Below are positions 1 to 8,327 of a stretch of 64,000 nucleotides of DNA, one piece after another. The notes beneath the pieces were generated by a model. The model saw nothing but the letters and a program-made list of their open reading frames with translations, ran no database searches and had not been told where the DNA came from. The position numbers were made by a program, and so were the translations under genes. The stretch lies in NCBI GenBank assembly GCA_963746275.1, contig CAVVAX010000037.1, positions 1 through 64,000 of the forward strand, written 5' to 3'. Position 1 is the first letter of the stretch, and every line of letters starts with the position of its first letter. This stretch comes from JAEULH01 sp963746275 (GTDB lineage: Bacteria; Pseudomonadota; Alphaproteobacteria; Rhodospirillales; Defluviicoccaceae).

Positions 1-38
1 AAGTGGCGGACGGTGCGGATGAGGCGGGGAATGCTCAT
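1..38 (-). CDS. possible 5' end of a leftward gene (partial)
   Basis: An ATG on the minus strand at 38 opens a frame reading MSIPRLIRTVRH before the window ends. The short peptide resembles the N-terminus of alphaproteobacterial heparinase II/III-family proteins, which often begin with a similar basic stretch, but 12 residues are too few to prove it. There is no strong ribosome binding site. Positions 39-221, between this ATG and the end of the hydratase gene, hold no convincing gene. Confidence 0.22.
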   Translation of the reverse strand, partial: MSIPRLIRTVRH

Positions 39-221
39 GTCACGCCAGGGCGCTCGCTGGCAGGTGCGGGAAGGAGCGCCGGCTTTCGCTTCAAAGCCAG
101 GCTCGCCACGGGGGACCTAGCGGCGCGTCGGGTGAGAAAACAGCTTCGTCATGTGGCTGGTCCGCTGCCACGCGGACTTGAGCCGGTACAAACGATGCGC
201 GGCCCTCGGGGGGCGCAAACT

Positions 222-1283
222 CTACACCCTCGTCGGCATCAGCACCGTGTAGTCGAAGTCGAGAACGACGGCCGGGTCGTACTTGCCGCCCCCGTCCTGG
301 TAGGGGAAGTCGTGGCAGGGGCGGTCCTTGGTCGCGATGGTGCGCAGCCGCAGCGCGCCGATGTCGCGCCGGCCGGGCAACTCCATCTTCCCCAGCACCT
401 CCGACCAAGCGTAGATCGTGTCGCCCGCGAAGGAGGGCGCGGTGTGCCGGCCGCCGTTGATGGCGGCGATCTTGAAGGCGTTGGCGAGGCCGTTGAAGGA
501 GAGCGAGCGGGCGAGGCTGATGATGTGGCCGCCGTAGATGATCCGCCGGCCGAACCGGCCCTCTTTCTCCGTGTGCTGGTTGAAGTGGACCTTGGCGGTG
601 TTCTGGTACAGCCGGGTCGCCATCTGGTGTTCGGCTTCTTCGATGGTCATCCCATCGACGTGGTCGATCTTCTCGCCAACGTCGTAGTCATTCCAGAGAT
701 ACGGGCTGCCGGCCAGCTCGGTGTTGTAGTCGGTGATGTGGAGCTTGTAGGGCACCATGAGCTGGCCCACGTCCACCGCGTCGGGCAGGTCGGGGACCAC
801 CGGCTCCGGCGCCGGCGAGGCAGGGTCCTTCTTGCGCACCATCACCCAGCGGCAATAGTCGAGGACCATTTCCTGGCGCTGGTTGACGCCGACGGAGCGG
901 ACGTAGACCACCCCGGTCTTGCCGTCCTTGTTCTCGCGCACGCCGATGACGGTCGAGGTCGTCATGACCGTGTCGCCGGGGTAGACCGGCTCGCCGAAGC
1001 GCCCGGAGGCGTAGCCGAGGTTAGCGACGGCGTTGAGCGAGATGTCCGGGACGGTCTTGCCGAAGACCATGTGGAAGGCGAGCAGGCTGTCCACGGGGGG
1101 GCGGTCGAGGCCGAGCATACCGGCGAACGCCGCCGAGCTGTTCATCGCGAAGCGCGAGCCATAGAGGGCGATGTAGAGCGCCACGTCGCCCTCGGTCACC
1201 GTGCGCGGGGTGGCGTGCACGATCTCCTGGCCAACCTTGAAGTCCTCGAAGAAGTTTCCGGGATTGGTCTTGGTGCTGCTCAT
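222..1283 (-). CDS. mch: mesaconyl-CoA hydratase (beta-methylmalyl-CoA dehydratase)
   Basis: MaoC-family protein of 353 residues, the double-hotdog length expected for mesaconyl-CoA hydratase. It interconverts mesaconyl-CoA and beta-methylmalyl-CoA in the ethylmalonyl-CoA pathway, which lets cells without isocitrate lyase assimilate acetyl-CoA. The N-terminal half reads MSSTKTNPGNFFEDF, and the C-terminal half carries the typical FGRRIIYGGHIISLARSLSF stretch. It lies 84 nt downstream of malyl-CoA lyase on the same strand, so consecutive pathway enzymes sit side by side. Family assignment rests on overall recognition; the exact substrate is inferred from length and neighbour. Confidence 0.9.
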   Translation of the reverse strand: MSSTKTNPGNFFEDFKVGQEIVHATPRTVTEGDVALYIALYGSRFAMNSSAAFAGMLGLDRPPVDSLLAFHMVFGKTVPDISLNAVANLGYASGRFGEPVYPGDTVMTTSTVIGVRENKDGKTGVVYVRSVGVNQRQEMVLDYCRWVMVRKKDPASPAPEPVVPDLPDAVDVGQLMVPYKLHITDYNTELAGSPYLWNDYDVGEKIDHVDGMTIEEAEHQMATRLYQNTAKVHFNQHTEKEGRFGRRIIYGGHIISLARSLSFNGLANAFKIAAINGGRHTAPSFAGDTIYAWSEVLGKMELPGRRDIGALRLRTIATKDRPCHDFPYQDGGGKYDPAVVLDFDYTVLMPTRV

Positions 1284-1367
1284 CTCGTCCCCCGTCCTCT
1301 CGTCCCCCGTCCTCGTTTCTTCATCGTCGCGCCTACGCCGTCAAAGCCGCTGGCCGCAGCCGGGGCT

Positions 1368-2411
1368 TTAGAACTCGTAGGCGGCGGCCAAGTCAGGATC
1401 CTTCTTCGCCACCAGCCTGGCCAGATCGACGATGACCTTGGCCTGCTTCCAGGTGGCGTCGTCCTGCATCTTGCCGTCGATCATGGCGACGCCCGAGCCG
1501 TCCGGCATGGCGGCCAGGATCTTTTTGGCGAACAGCACCTCGTCGACGTCGGGGCTGAAGACGCGCTTGGCGATGGCAATCTGGTTCGGCGCCAGCGACC
1601 AGGCCCCGGTGCAGCCCATGAGGAAGGCGTTGCGGAACTGCGCCTCACAGGCGGGCTCGTCCTTGATGTCGCCGAAGGGGCCGTAGAAGGCGCGGATGCC
1701 GTTGGAGATGCAGGCATCGACCATCTTGGCGACGGTGTAGTGCCAAAGATCCTGCTGCGAGAAGGCGCGGGACGGCTTGTCCGGATCGGGGTCGGCGAGC
1801 ACGCCGTAGAAGGGATGGCCGCCACCGACGCGCGTCGTCTTCATCCCGCGCGAGGCGGCGAGGTCGGCCGGGCCGAGGCTCATGCCGTGCATCCGGGGGC
1901 TCGCCGCGGCGATCTCCTCGACGTTCTTCACCCCTTGCGCCGTCTCGAGCAGGGCGTGGATCAGGATCGGCTTCGTCACCTCGTTGCGCGCCTCGAGCAG
2001 CGCCAGGTACTGGTCGACGAAGTGGATGTCCCACGGCCCCTCGACCTTGGGGATCATGATCACGTCGAGCTTGTTGCCGATGGCGGCGACGATCTCGCTC
2101 ATGTCGTCCAGGAACCACGGGCTGTTCAGGGCGTTGACCCGGGTCCACAGCGCCGTGTCGCCGAAGTCGGTGACCTTTGCCACCTCGATGAAGCCAGCCC
2201 GCGCCGCCTCCTTGGCCTCGGCCGGGATGGCGTCCTCCATGTTGCCGAGCAGCACGTCGACCTGCTTGGCCATGTCGGGCACCCGAGCGCGGATCTTCTC
2301 CAGGTGCGGCGGGAAGAAGTGGATCATCCGCTCCGGGCGCACCGGAAGCTCGCGCAGGGGCTCGGGCGCGCCGATGGCCAGGGGCTTGTAGAACTGGACA
2401 GGCAGCTTCAT
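1368..2411 (-). CDS. mcl1: L-malyl-CoA/beta-methylmalyl-CoA lyase
   Basis: CitE/HpcH-type aldolase of 347 residues. It cleaves beta-methylmalyl-CoA to glyoxylate and propionyl-CoA, and malyl-CoA to glyoxylate and acetyl-CoA. The sequence has the family's acidic metal-binding stretch (LLGNMEDAIPAEAKEAAR) and the MIPKVEGPWDIHFVDQY segment. I place the start at the ATG at 2411 (MKLPVQFYKPL) because a GGGAGGGG ribosome binding site lies just upstream; an in-frame start 42 nt further upstream has no such support. It is the first gene of a two-gene unit with the hydratase. Confidence 0.92.
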   Translation of the reverse strand: MKLPVQFYKPLAIGAPEPLRELPVRPERMIHFFPPHLEKIRARVPDMAKQVDVLLGNMEDAIPAEAKEAARAGFIEVAKVTDFGDTALWTRVNALNSPWFLDDMSEIVAAIGNKLDVIMIPKVEGPWDIHFVDQYLALLEARNEVTKPILIHALLETAQGVKNVEEIAAASPRMHGMSLGPADLAASRGMKTTRVGGGHPFYGVLADPDPDKPSRAFSQQDLWHYTVAKMVDACISNGIRAFYGPFGDIKDEPACEAQFRNAFLMGCTGAWSLAPNQIAIAKRVFSPDVDEVLFAKKILAAMPDGSGVAMIDGKMQDDATWKQAKVIVDLARLVAKKDPDLAAAYEF

Positions 2412-2889
2412 GGGGTTCCCCTCCCGTGCTTCTTGTTCGCTATTGCACAACATCCCGGGTGAGCTTACGACCTACACCGAAGCGCCGCCGAGGTCAAACA
2501 CCTAGGGGCCAGGCGGGGGCCGCGAAGGCGGGGGACCGGCCGGGCGCCGGCGCAGGCGTCCGAGGGCGGCGCCCGGCGCATACCGTCCCTGCCGGCCGTG
2601 CCGTGTCGGGGTTCCCTGAGCTGTAGAGACCAAGCCTTGTGCTTGCAGGCTCCTGCGCTTCTGCGCCGCATCTCTTCCGGAGAGCTGCTTCAGAGTACCC
2701 GCGGCCGTTCGGTTGCCCCAGGGCAGTGTTTTCCGGCTTATCATTTGCGAAGCCCTGTCGCGTTGCGCCGGCCTCATTCCATGGTAGAATTAGGGCTAAC
2801 GAATATAGCCTAATTGTCACACACGGTGTGGCGCCGGCGCGACATGGACCGCGTGCCGCGACCCGCCGGCGGATGGAGAGGATGAGCGG
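2412..2889. other. intergenic region, no convincing gene
   Basis: About 480 bases between mcl1 and a small rightward reading frame. Open frames exist on both strands but look like high-GC background and none has a recognisable product. A locally AT-rich patch at about 2780-2820 is the best promoter candidate for the frame at 2890. Confidence 0.4.
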
Positions 2890-3123
2890 ATGTCGGCCTT
2901 GCAAGACCGCGAGCGAAGTCGCTGGATCCCAATCTTCGAGAAGCATTTCGCAACCGCAGAATGCGGCCTTCGCCTGGGCGAGATGCAGGAAACCGGCTGG
3001 CACACCATTCTTGCCGAACTGATCGACAAGAAGGGGGACGTCTTTCTGCTCGCGGAGGTCGACTTCGACACCGAGGAGTTGCTGCGCTGCCGGCGGCCAA
3101 CCGCCTGCGCAGCCCGCGCCTGA
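2890..3123 (+). CDS. small hypothetical protein (77 aa)
   Basis: Open frame with a GAGAGG element about 8 nt before the ATG and a strong preference for G or C at third codon positions, as in the neighbouring real genes. The product (start MSALQDRERSRWIPIFEKHF) is a mixed-charge soluble protein with no signal peptide or membrane segment. The C-terminus is rich in Arg, Cys and Ala and may not be native; given the many apparent indels nearby, the real end could differ. I do not recognise a family. It stands alone between mcl1 and purK. Confidence 0.4.
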   Translation: MSALQDRERSRWIPIFEKHFATAECGLRLGEMQETGWHTILAELIDKKGDVFLLAEVDFDTEELLRCRRPTACAARA

Positions 3124-3168
3124 CGCTGCAGCACTGTCACTGGGTTGATGCATCCGCCGCTACCACGC

Positions 3169-3251
3169 CGTCATCGCCAGCGCGAAGCGGCGTGGCGATC
3201 CATTGGCAGGCACTTGATTGCCGCGTCGGCTTCGCCTCCTCGCAATGACCG
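3169..3251. repeat. dispersed imperfect inverted repeat, family 1, copy 1
   Basis: About 83 bp with complementary arms: the left arm starts GTCATCGCCAGCGCGAAGC and the right arm is a near reverse complement ending CTCCTCGCAATGACC. A second, diverged copy lies at 51458-51546; both share GGCGGCGTGGCGATCCA-like and CGTCGGCTTCGCC cores. This layout fits small palindromic intergenic repeats common in alphaproteobacteria. The RNA would fold into a long hairpin. It lies between a small rightward gene and the 3' end of leftward purK, so it could serve as a transcript end, though there is no T-run. Confidence 0.6.
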
Positions 3252-3293
3252 TCCAGACTGGGGCTAGACCAAGGCCGAGGGGCGGCGGGGCGG

Positions 3294-4421
3294 CTAGGTT
3301 CGAGGGGCGACCACTGAGCCGAGTGCGCGGACCTCTGGGTTTTGCCCGATCGGGTAGAGCCGGGTGACGTGGCCCATCTTCCGCCCCGGCACGGCCCTGG
3401 CCTTGCCATAGATGTGGACGGCGGTGTCCTCCTCGCGCGCGAGGCGCGGCCAGTCCCCGACGGCGTCCCCCAGCAGGTTCGACATCACCGCATCCGAGTG
3501 GCGGGCGACCGAGCCCAGCGGCCAGCCGCAGATGGCGCGGACGTGCTGCTCGAACTGGCTGACGACGCAGCCGTCCAGGGTCCAATGCCCAGAGTTGTGC
3601 ACCCGCGGCGCCATCTCGTTGACGTAGAGCCGCGGGCCCTGGCTCGTCTCCAGGAACATCTCCACGCCCATCACGCCGACGTAGTCGAGCCGCTCGGCGA
3701 TACGGATGGCGATGTCCTTGGCGGCTGCCTCGATCTCGGCACTGAGGCCGGCCGGGACGATGGAGCGGGCGAGAACGTGGTTCTCGTGGATATTCCAGGC
3801 GGGGTCGTAGCACCGCATCTCGCCGTCGGCGCCCCGGGCGACGATGACCGAGATCTCGCGCTCGAAGGTCACGAACCCCTCGATTAACACCCGGCCGCCA
3901 CCCAGGGCGGCAAGCGCCTCGGCGGCGCCCGCGGCATCGGCGACGAAGGCCTGGCCCTTGCCGTCGTAGCCGAACCGGCGCGTCTTCAGCACCGCCGGGA
4001 GGCCGGTGGCGGCGATGCCGGTGGCGAGACCGGCCGCGTCGTCGATGGCGGCAAACGGCGCGGTGGCAATGCCGGCATCGACGAAGAAGGACTTTTCGCG
4101 CAGGCGATCCTGCGCCACGGCGAGCGCCTCCGGCGGCGGCCATACCGGAACATGCCTAGCGAGGAAGCGGGCCGCCGCCTCGGGCACGTTCTCGAACTCG
4201 TAGGTCACGACATCGACGGAGGCCGCGAACGCCATAAGGCTCGCCTTGTCGTCGTAGGGCTCGGCGGTGCAGGCGGCGGCAACGAGGGCGGCCGGCCGGT
4301 CCTCGTCGGGGGAGTAGACATGGGTGCGAAAGCCGAGCCTCGCCGCGGCCATGGCCAGCATGCGGCCGAGCTGGCCGCCGCCGAGGATGCCGATGACGGA
4401 TCCGGGCGTCAGCGGGGTCAT
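3294..4421 (-). CDS. purK: N5-carboxyaminoimidazole ribonucleotide synthase
   Basis: ATP-grasp enzyme of 375 residues that uses ATP and bicarbonate to carboxylate AIR in purine synthesis. The N-terminal GILGGGQLGRMLAMAAARLG is the family signature, and the C-terminal part has the ATP-grasp NEMAPRVHNSGHW motif. I start at the ATG at 4421 (MTPLTPGSVIGILGG); an alternative ATG 15 nt upstream gives MCANSMTP. It lies downstream of purE, separated by about 240 nt that contain a dispersed repeat, so the two may share a transcript. Confidence 0.95.
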   Translation of the reverse strand: MTPLTPGSVIGILGGGQLGRMLAMAAARLGFRTHVYSPDEDRPAALVAAACTAEPYDDKASLMAFAASVDVVTYEFENVPEAAARFLARHVPVWPPPEALAVAQDRLREKSFFVDAGIATAPFAAIDDAAGLATGIAATGLPAVLKTRRFGYDGKGQAFVADAAGAAEALAALGGGRVLIEGFVTFEREISVIVARGADGEMRCYDPAWNIHENHVLARSIVPAGLSAEIEAAAKDIAIRIAERLDYVGVMGVEMFLETSQGPRLYVNEMAPRVHNSGHWTLDGCVVSQFEQHVRAICGWPLGSVARHSDAVMSNLLGDAVGDWPRLAREEDTAVHIYGKARAVPGRKMGHVTRLYPIGQNPEVRALGSVVAPRT

Positions 4422-4530
4422 CGAGTTGGCGCACACCGGCAGCCGCCAGGCAGCTCGGGGCTCGGCTCAAGCCCAACCTTGCCGATCCGGCTGATGCATG
4501 CGAGCAGGCAAATGGCTGCGCGGCGAGCGT

Positions 4531-4593
4531 CCTCACCCCAACCCTCTCCCACCCGCGGGAGAGGGAGGGCCCCGCGAAGCGGGAGGGTGAGGG
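4531..4593. repeat. dispersed palindromic repeat, family 2, copy 1
   Basis: GC-rich inverted repeat between purE and purK: CCTCACCC and CCCTCTCCC on the left are mirrored by GGGAGAGGG and GGGTGAGGG on the right, around a CCCCGCGAAGCGGG hairpin. A longer relative lies at 33507-33658. Such elements are widespread in proteobacterial intergenic DNA; no gene is encoded. Confidence 0.6.
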
Positions 4594-4658
4594 TGGTGGC
4601 CTTATTCGACGCCGGCATCCGCAGTAAAGGCTCATGTGGTGTCGGCGAAGCCGTGCCT

Positions 4659-5153
4659 CTACTCATCCGTCGGCGCCTCGGCGACGTCGGCGGTACGCCT
4701 GGCCCGCCAAGCCTCCAGGCGTTCGGCCAGCGTCGCATCTGAGAGCGCCAGCACGGCCGCGGCCAAGAGCGCCGCGTTGATCGCGCCGGACTTGCCGATG
4801 GCAAGCGTGCCGACGGGAACACCGGCCGGCATCTGCACGATCGAGAGCAGGCTGTCCTGCCCGCGCAGCGCCGCGGACTCCACCGGTACGCCGAAGACGG
4901 GCAATGCCGTCATCGCCGCCGTCATCCCCGGCAGGTGCGCGGCGCCGCCGGCGCCGGCGATGATGACCTTGAGCCCGCGCTCCTTGGCGGAGCGGGCGTA
5001 GGCATAGAGGCGCTCCGGCGTCCTGTGCGCCGAGACGATCCTGGTCTCGTGGCCGATCCCGAGCTCGTCCAGTGTCGCCGCGGCGTGGCGCATCGTCCCC
5101 CAGTCGGACTGGCTGCCCATAATCACGCCGACTTCGATCCGCGCTTCGCTCAT
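4659..5153 (-). CDS. purE: N5-carboxyaminoimidazole ribonucleotide mutase
   Basis: Class I PurE, 164 residues, which moves the carboxylate of N5-CAIR to C4 to give CAIR. The N-terminal VGVIMGSQSDWGTM and the internal GAGGAAHLPGMTAA stretches are diagnostic. It pairs with purK downstream, giving the two-enzyme bacterial route. The start at 5153 (MSEARIEVGVIMG) puts the first beta strand in the expected place. Confidence 0.95.
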   Translation of the reverse strand: MSEARIEVGVIMGSQSDWGTMRHAAATLDELGIGHETRIVSAHRTPERLYAYARSAKERGLKVIIAGAGGAAHLPGMTAAMTALPVFGVPVESAALRGQDSLLSIVQMPAGVPVGTLAIGKSGAINAALLAAAVLALSDATLAERLEAWRARRTADVAEAPTDE

Positions 5154-5248
5154 TCCTTCTCCCCACTCGCCCTACGCGAAGCCGGGGAGATTACGCGGCT
5201 GCGACTGTGGTGAAAACACAAAGCCGGTGGCCCGCCAGTGCTCGGGCG

Positions 5249-6148
5249 CTACGCCTGCTTGGCGGCGAGGACGCCGCGGCGGATTTCGCGGGTGCGGGTG
5301 AAGCGGTCCTCGAGCGGTTCGGCCTCGCCCCAGCGGATCGCCCGCTGCAGCGCAGTGAGGTCCTCGCTGAAGCGGCCGAGCATCTCAAGGACGGCGTCGC
5401 GGTTGTTGAGGAAAATGTCGCGCCACATCACCGGGTCGGACGCGGCGATGCGGGTGAAGTCGCGGAAGCCGCCGGCGGAGAACTTCACCACCTCCAGCTT
5501 CAGGTGCTCCTCGAGGTCGGTGGCGGTTCCGACGATGGTGTAGGCGATCAGGTGCGGCAGGTGTGAGGTGATGGCGAGCACCCGGTCATGGTGCTGCGCC
5601 GCCATGATCTCGACCTGCATGCCCGCCTGCCGCCAGAGGCCAACGATGCGCTCCACCGCCTCCGGCTCGGTCCCGGTCGGCGGCGTGAGGATGCAGAAGC
5701 GCCCCTCGAACAGCTCGGCGAACCCGGCCTCGGGACCGGAATGCTCGGTGCCGGCGACCGGGTGGCCGGGCACCAGGCTCACCCCCTCCGGCAGGTGCGG
5801 GGCGACGTCGCGGATGACGCACTGCTTCACCGAGCCGACGTCGCTGACAATGCAGCCCGGTTTCAGCGCCGGCGCCATGGCCTCGGCGATGGCGCCGTAG
5901 GCGCCGAGTGGCGTGCACAGCATCACCAGGTCGGCGCCCTCGACCACCTGGCGCGGATCCGTCGTGGTGCTATCGGCGATGCCCAAAGCCTTCGCGGTGT
6001 CCAGGGTGCTGTGCGAGCGGGCGCAGACGGCGATGTGCTCCGCGAGCCCGTCGCGGCGGACGACACGGGCCAGCGAGGAGCCGATTAGGCCGATGCCGAT
6101 CAGCGCGATCTTGCCGAAGTGGACGGCGGCGTTGGCGGCTTCGCTCAT
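5249..6148 (-). CDS. tyrA: prephenate/cyclohexadienyl dehydrogenase
   Basis: NAD(P)-dependent enzyme of 299 residues that oxidatively decarboxylates prephenate (or arogenate) toward tyrosine. The N-terminal Rossmann motif is LIGIGLIGSSLARVVRRDG, and VPGHPVAGTEHSGPEAG contains the conserved active-site histidine region. It starts 3 nt after the stop of hisC and is the last gene of a leftward chorismate mutase-hisC-tyrA operon, so aromatic amino acid steps are grouped. Specificity between prephenate and arogenate cannot be read from the sequence. Confidence 0.92.
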   Translation of the reverse strand: MSEAANAAVHFGKIALIGIGLIGSSLARVVRRDGLAEHIAVCARSHSTLDTAKALGIADSTTTDPRQVVEGADLVMLCTPLGAYGAIAEAMAPALKPGCIVSDVGSVKQCVIRDVAPHLPEGVSLVPGHPVAGTEHSGPEAGFAELFEGRFCILTPPTGTEPEAVERIVGLWRQAGMQVEIMAAQHHDRVLAITSHLPHLIAYTIVGTATDLEEHLKLEVVKFSAGGFRDFTRIAASDPVMWRDIFLNNRDAVLEMLGRFSEDLTALQRAIRWGEAEPLEDRFTRTREIRRGVLAAKQA

Positions 6149-6151
6149 GGC

Positions 6152-7265
6152 TCAGCCGCGGATCTCGGCCAGGGCCTGCACCAGGGCGCGGAGCTCGTCC
6201 TCGCGGCCGACGGTGATGCGCAGCGCCTCGGGAAGATGATAGCCGCCCATCCGCCGGACGATGATGCCGCGGCTCTTCAGCTGCCGGTCGGCGGCGTCGG
6301 CCTCGGCCGCGCCGGCGAAGCGGGCGAGGACGAAGTTGCAGAAGCTGTCGTCGACGTCGAGGCCCAGCCCGCGAAGCTCGTCCGTGAGCCACGCGCGCCA
6401 GCGGGCGTTGTGCGCCTCCGCTTGCGCCACGAAATCGGCATCGGTAAGGGCGGCGAGGCCCGCCACCTGCGCCAGGCTGGAGACGTTGAACGGGTTGCGC
6501 GAGCGGTTGAGCACGTCGGCCACGGCCTCGGAGCAGTACGCCCAGCCCAGACGAATGCCGCCGAGCCCATAGATCTTTGAGAAGGTGCGGGTGACGACGA
6601 CGTTGTCGTGGCGCTCGACGAGCTCGAAGGCGCCCTCGTAGTCGGCGCGGTCGATGTATTCGGCGTAAGCCGCGTCGATGACGAGCAGGACGTCGCCGCC
6701 AAGCCCGGCGCGCAGCCTTTCTAGCTCCGCCGTCGGCAGGTATGTCCCCGTGGGGTTGTTGGGGTTGGCGAGGAAGACGATCCGGGTTTGTGCGTCGACG
6801 CCGGCGAGGATGGTGTCGACGTTTGCGGTCAGGTTCGTTTCCGCGACCGCAACGGGCGTAGCGCCGGCCGCCTGCGCCGCGATCGGGTACATCAGGAAGC
6901 CGTGGCGGGTGTAGATCACGTTGTCGACCGAGGCCGGCGTAGGCTCGGCACAACAGTCCGATGAGCTCGTCGGAGCCAGCGCCGCAGACGATGCGCTCGG
7001 CGTCGAGGCCATGCAGCCGGGCGAGGCCGGAGCGCAGCGCGGTGCAGCGGCCATCCGGATAGCGGTGGATATCGGCGGCCGCGGCCTGCACGACGGCGAC
7101 GGCGGCGGGGCAGGGCCCAAGCGCGCTCTCGTTGGAGGCGAGCTTGATCACCCGTTCGTGGCCGGCGATGGCCGACTCGCCGCCGACGTAGGGCGCGATG
7201 GAGAGGATCCCGGGCCGCGGAACCAGCCGCGTGCGCGCCGCGGGCGCGTCCGTCACGTCATTCAT
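6152..7265 (-). CDS. hisC: histidinol-phosphate aminotransferase (apparent frameshift)
   Basis: PLP-dependent class I/II aminotransferase, 370 residues once one extra base near 6927 is removed. The N-terminal part (MNDVTDAP to LLCRAYAG) and the C-terminal part (DNVIYTRHGFLMYPIAAQA onward) are in different frames but join without missing sequence. The PLP lysine lies in TFSKIYGLGGIRLGW. In alphaproteobacteria enzymes of this group often also accept aromatic 2-oxo acids, and the placement between chorismate mutase and tyrA suggests that role here. The start overlaps the chorismate mutase stop by 8 nt. The frameshift is probably a sequence error. Confidence 0.9.
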
Positions 7266-8170
7266 GGCGCATAGGCGTCGGCGGGATGCGCGAGTGGAGC
7301 GCTGCCTCCGCGGCCCGTTCCAGCTCCGCCGGCGCGAGCGGCGTGGCGTAGCCACCGAGCACGATCAGGCGGTGCAAGGGCTTGCCCATCTCCGCGCGCA
7401 GCGCATCGAGGCGGTTGTCGTCCGCAGCGACGAAATCGTCGACCTCAGCGAGGCACAGCAGCGACCCCATCTCCCGCACCTGCGCCGTCATGATGAAAGA
7501 AAGGCCGGCCTCGCCGAGCGCCGATGCGAGAGACGCCGACCCGGCGTCAGCGTCGAGATCGGCGGCGAGGTAGGTGCGGTCGCGCCCGGTGGGGCGTAGC
7601 ACGATCGGGCAGATGACTAGGGCGTGCAGGTCGCCGCCGCGATTGTTGGCGGGTCCGGCGAAGGGCAACCGCGCGATGATCCGCGGCGCGTCCGGCTCCG
7701 TCGTGACCAGATGGCGCCACCACGGATCGTCTTCGCCGGCTCGCGGCAAGCGGCAGCACCCCGACGATGGCCTCTTGGCGGCGCACGGCCTCGATTAATG
7801 ATCGCGCCGACGCATGGCGCGACATCGGCGTGTAGGCTCCATACTGATCGCGCGCCAGGTCCCAGTAACCGGGCTCGCCCTCCGGCAGGTAGGTCGCGAC
7901 CGAGAATGGCCCCTCGAACGACAGTGTCGCATTGATGAGTTGGCGCCAGATCGCCACCAGCTCGCGCTTGGGAAAGCCGCCGCGGTGCTGGCCGACGATG
8001 CGATAAATGATCTCGGCCTCGCGCGAGGGCTGGATCTTTATCGGCAAGTCGTGCTTGATCACCCGAACCTGCTCGACCAGTTCTGTGCGGCGAATGATCA
8101 GGTCGTGGATGGCGTCGTCGATGGCGTCGATCTGCGAACGCACCGTTGCCAGATCTTGGTCCAGGCTCAT
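7258..8170 (-). CDS. chorismate mutase with C-terminal prephenate-dehydratase-like domain (apparent frameshift)
   Basis: About 303 residues after correcting one extra base near 7750. Residues 1-90 form an AroQ-type chorismate mutase (LATVRSQIDAIDDAIHDLI, then IKIQPSREAEIIYRIV). The remaining 200 residues (ARDQYGAYTPMSRHA, VGVLPLP, then an ACT-like end) resemble a prephenate dehydratase fold, but I do not see its usual TRF catalytic motif, so dehydratase activity is doubtful. It converts chorismate to prephenate and is the first gene of the operon with hisC and tyrA. The start at 8170 gives MSLDQDLATV; the ribosome binding site is weak. Confidence 0.8.
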
Positions 8171-8327
8171 CCTCGGTTCCGGAAGCACGCGGATCTCGAC
8201 GCCGATGTTCAATGTTGCGAGCCGCTAGTGATAAAGCGACGGGAAGTGCAAAGCAAAGAGAGTTTGCCCGGCTCTGTCGAACAGGCCGGCAGCCTCCGCC
8301 GGTTCCCGCGGCGGTGGCGCGGCGACA

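Noticed and set aside
3..2462. A long rightward open frame opposite mch and mcl1
   Set aside because: It is the antisense shadow of two well-supported genes; in high-GC DNA the opposite strand often stays open. The translation has no recognisable domain.
8213..8327. Possible SAM-II riboswitch before metX (a GTGATAAA stretch near 8228)
   Set aside because: The short match recalls the SAM-II 3' pseudoknot strand, but I could not pair the first stem or find the GCTAAAAAGGG-like end. A covariance-model search would decide.
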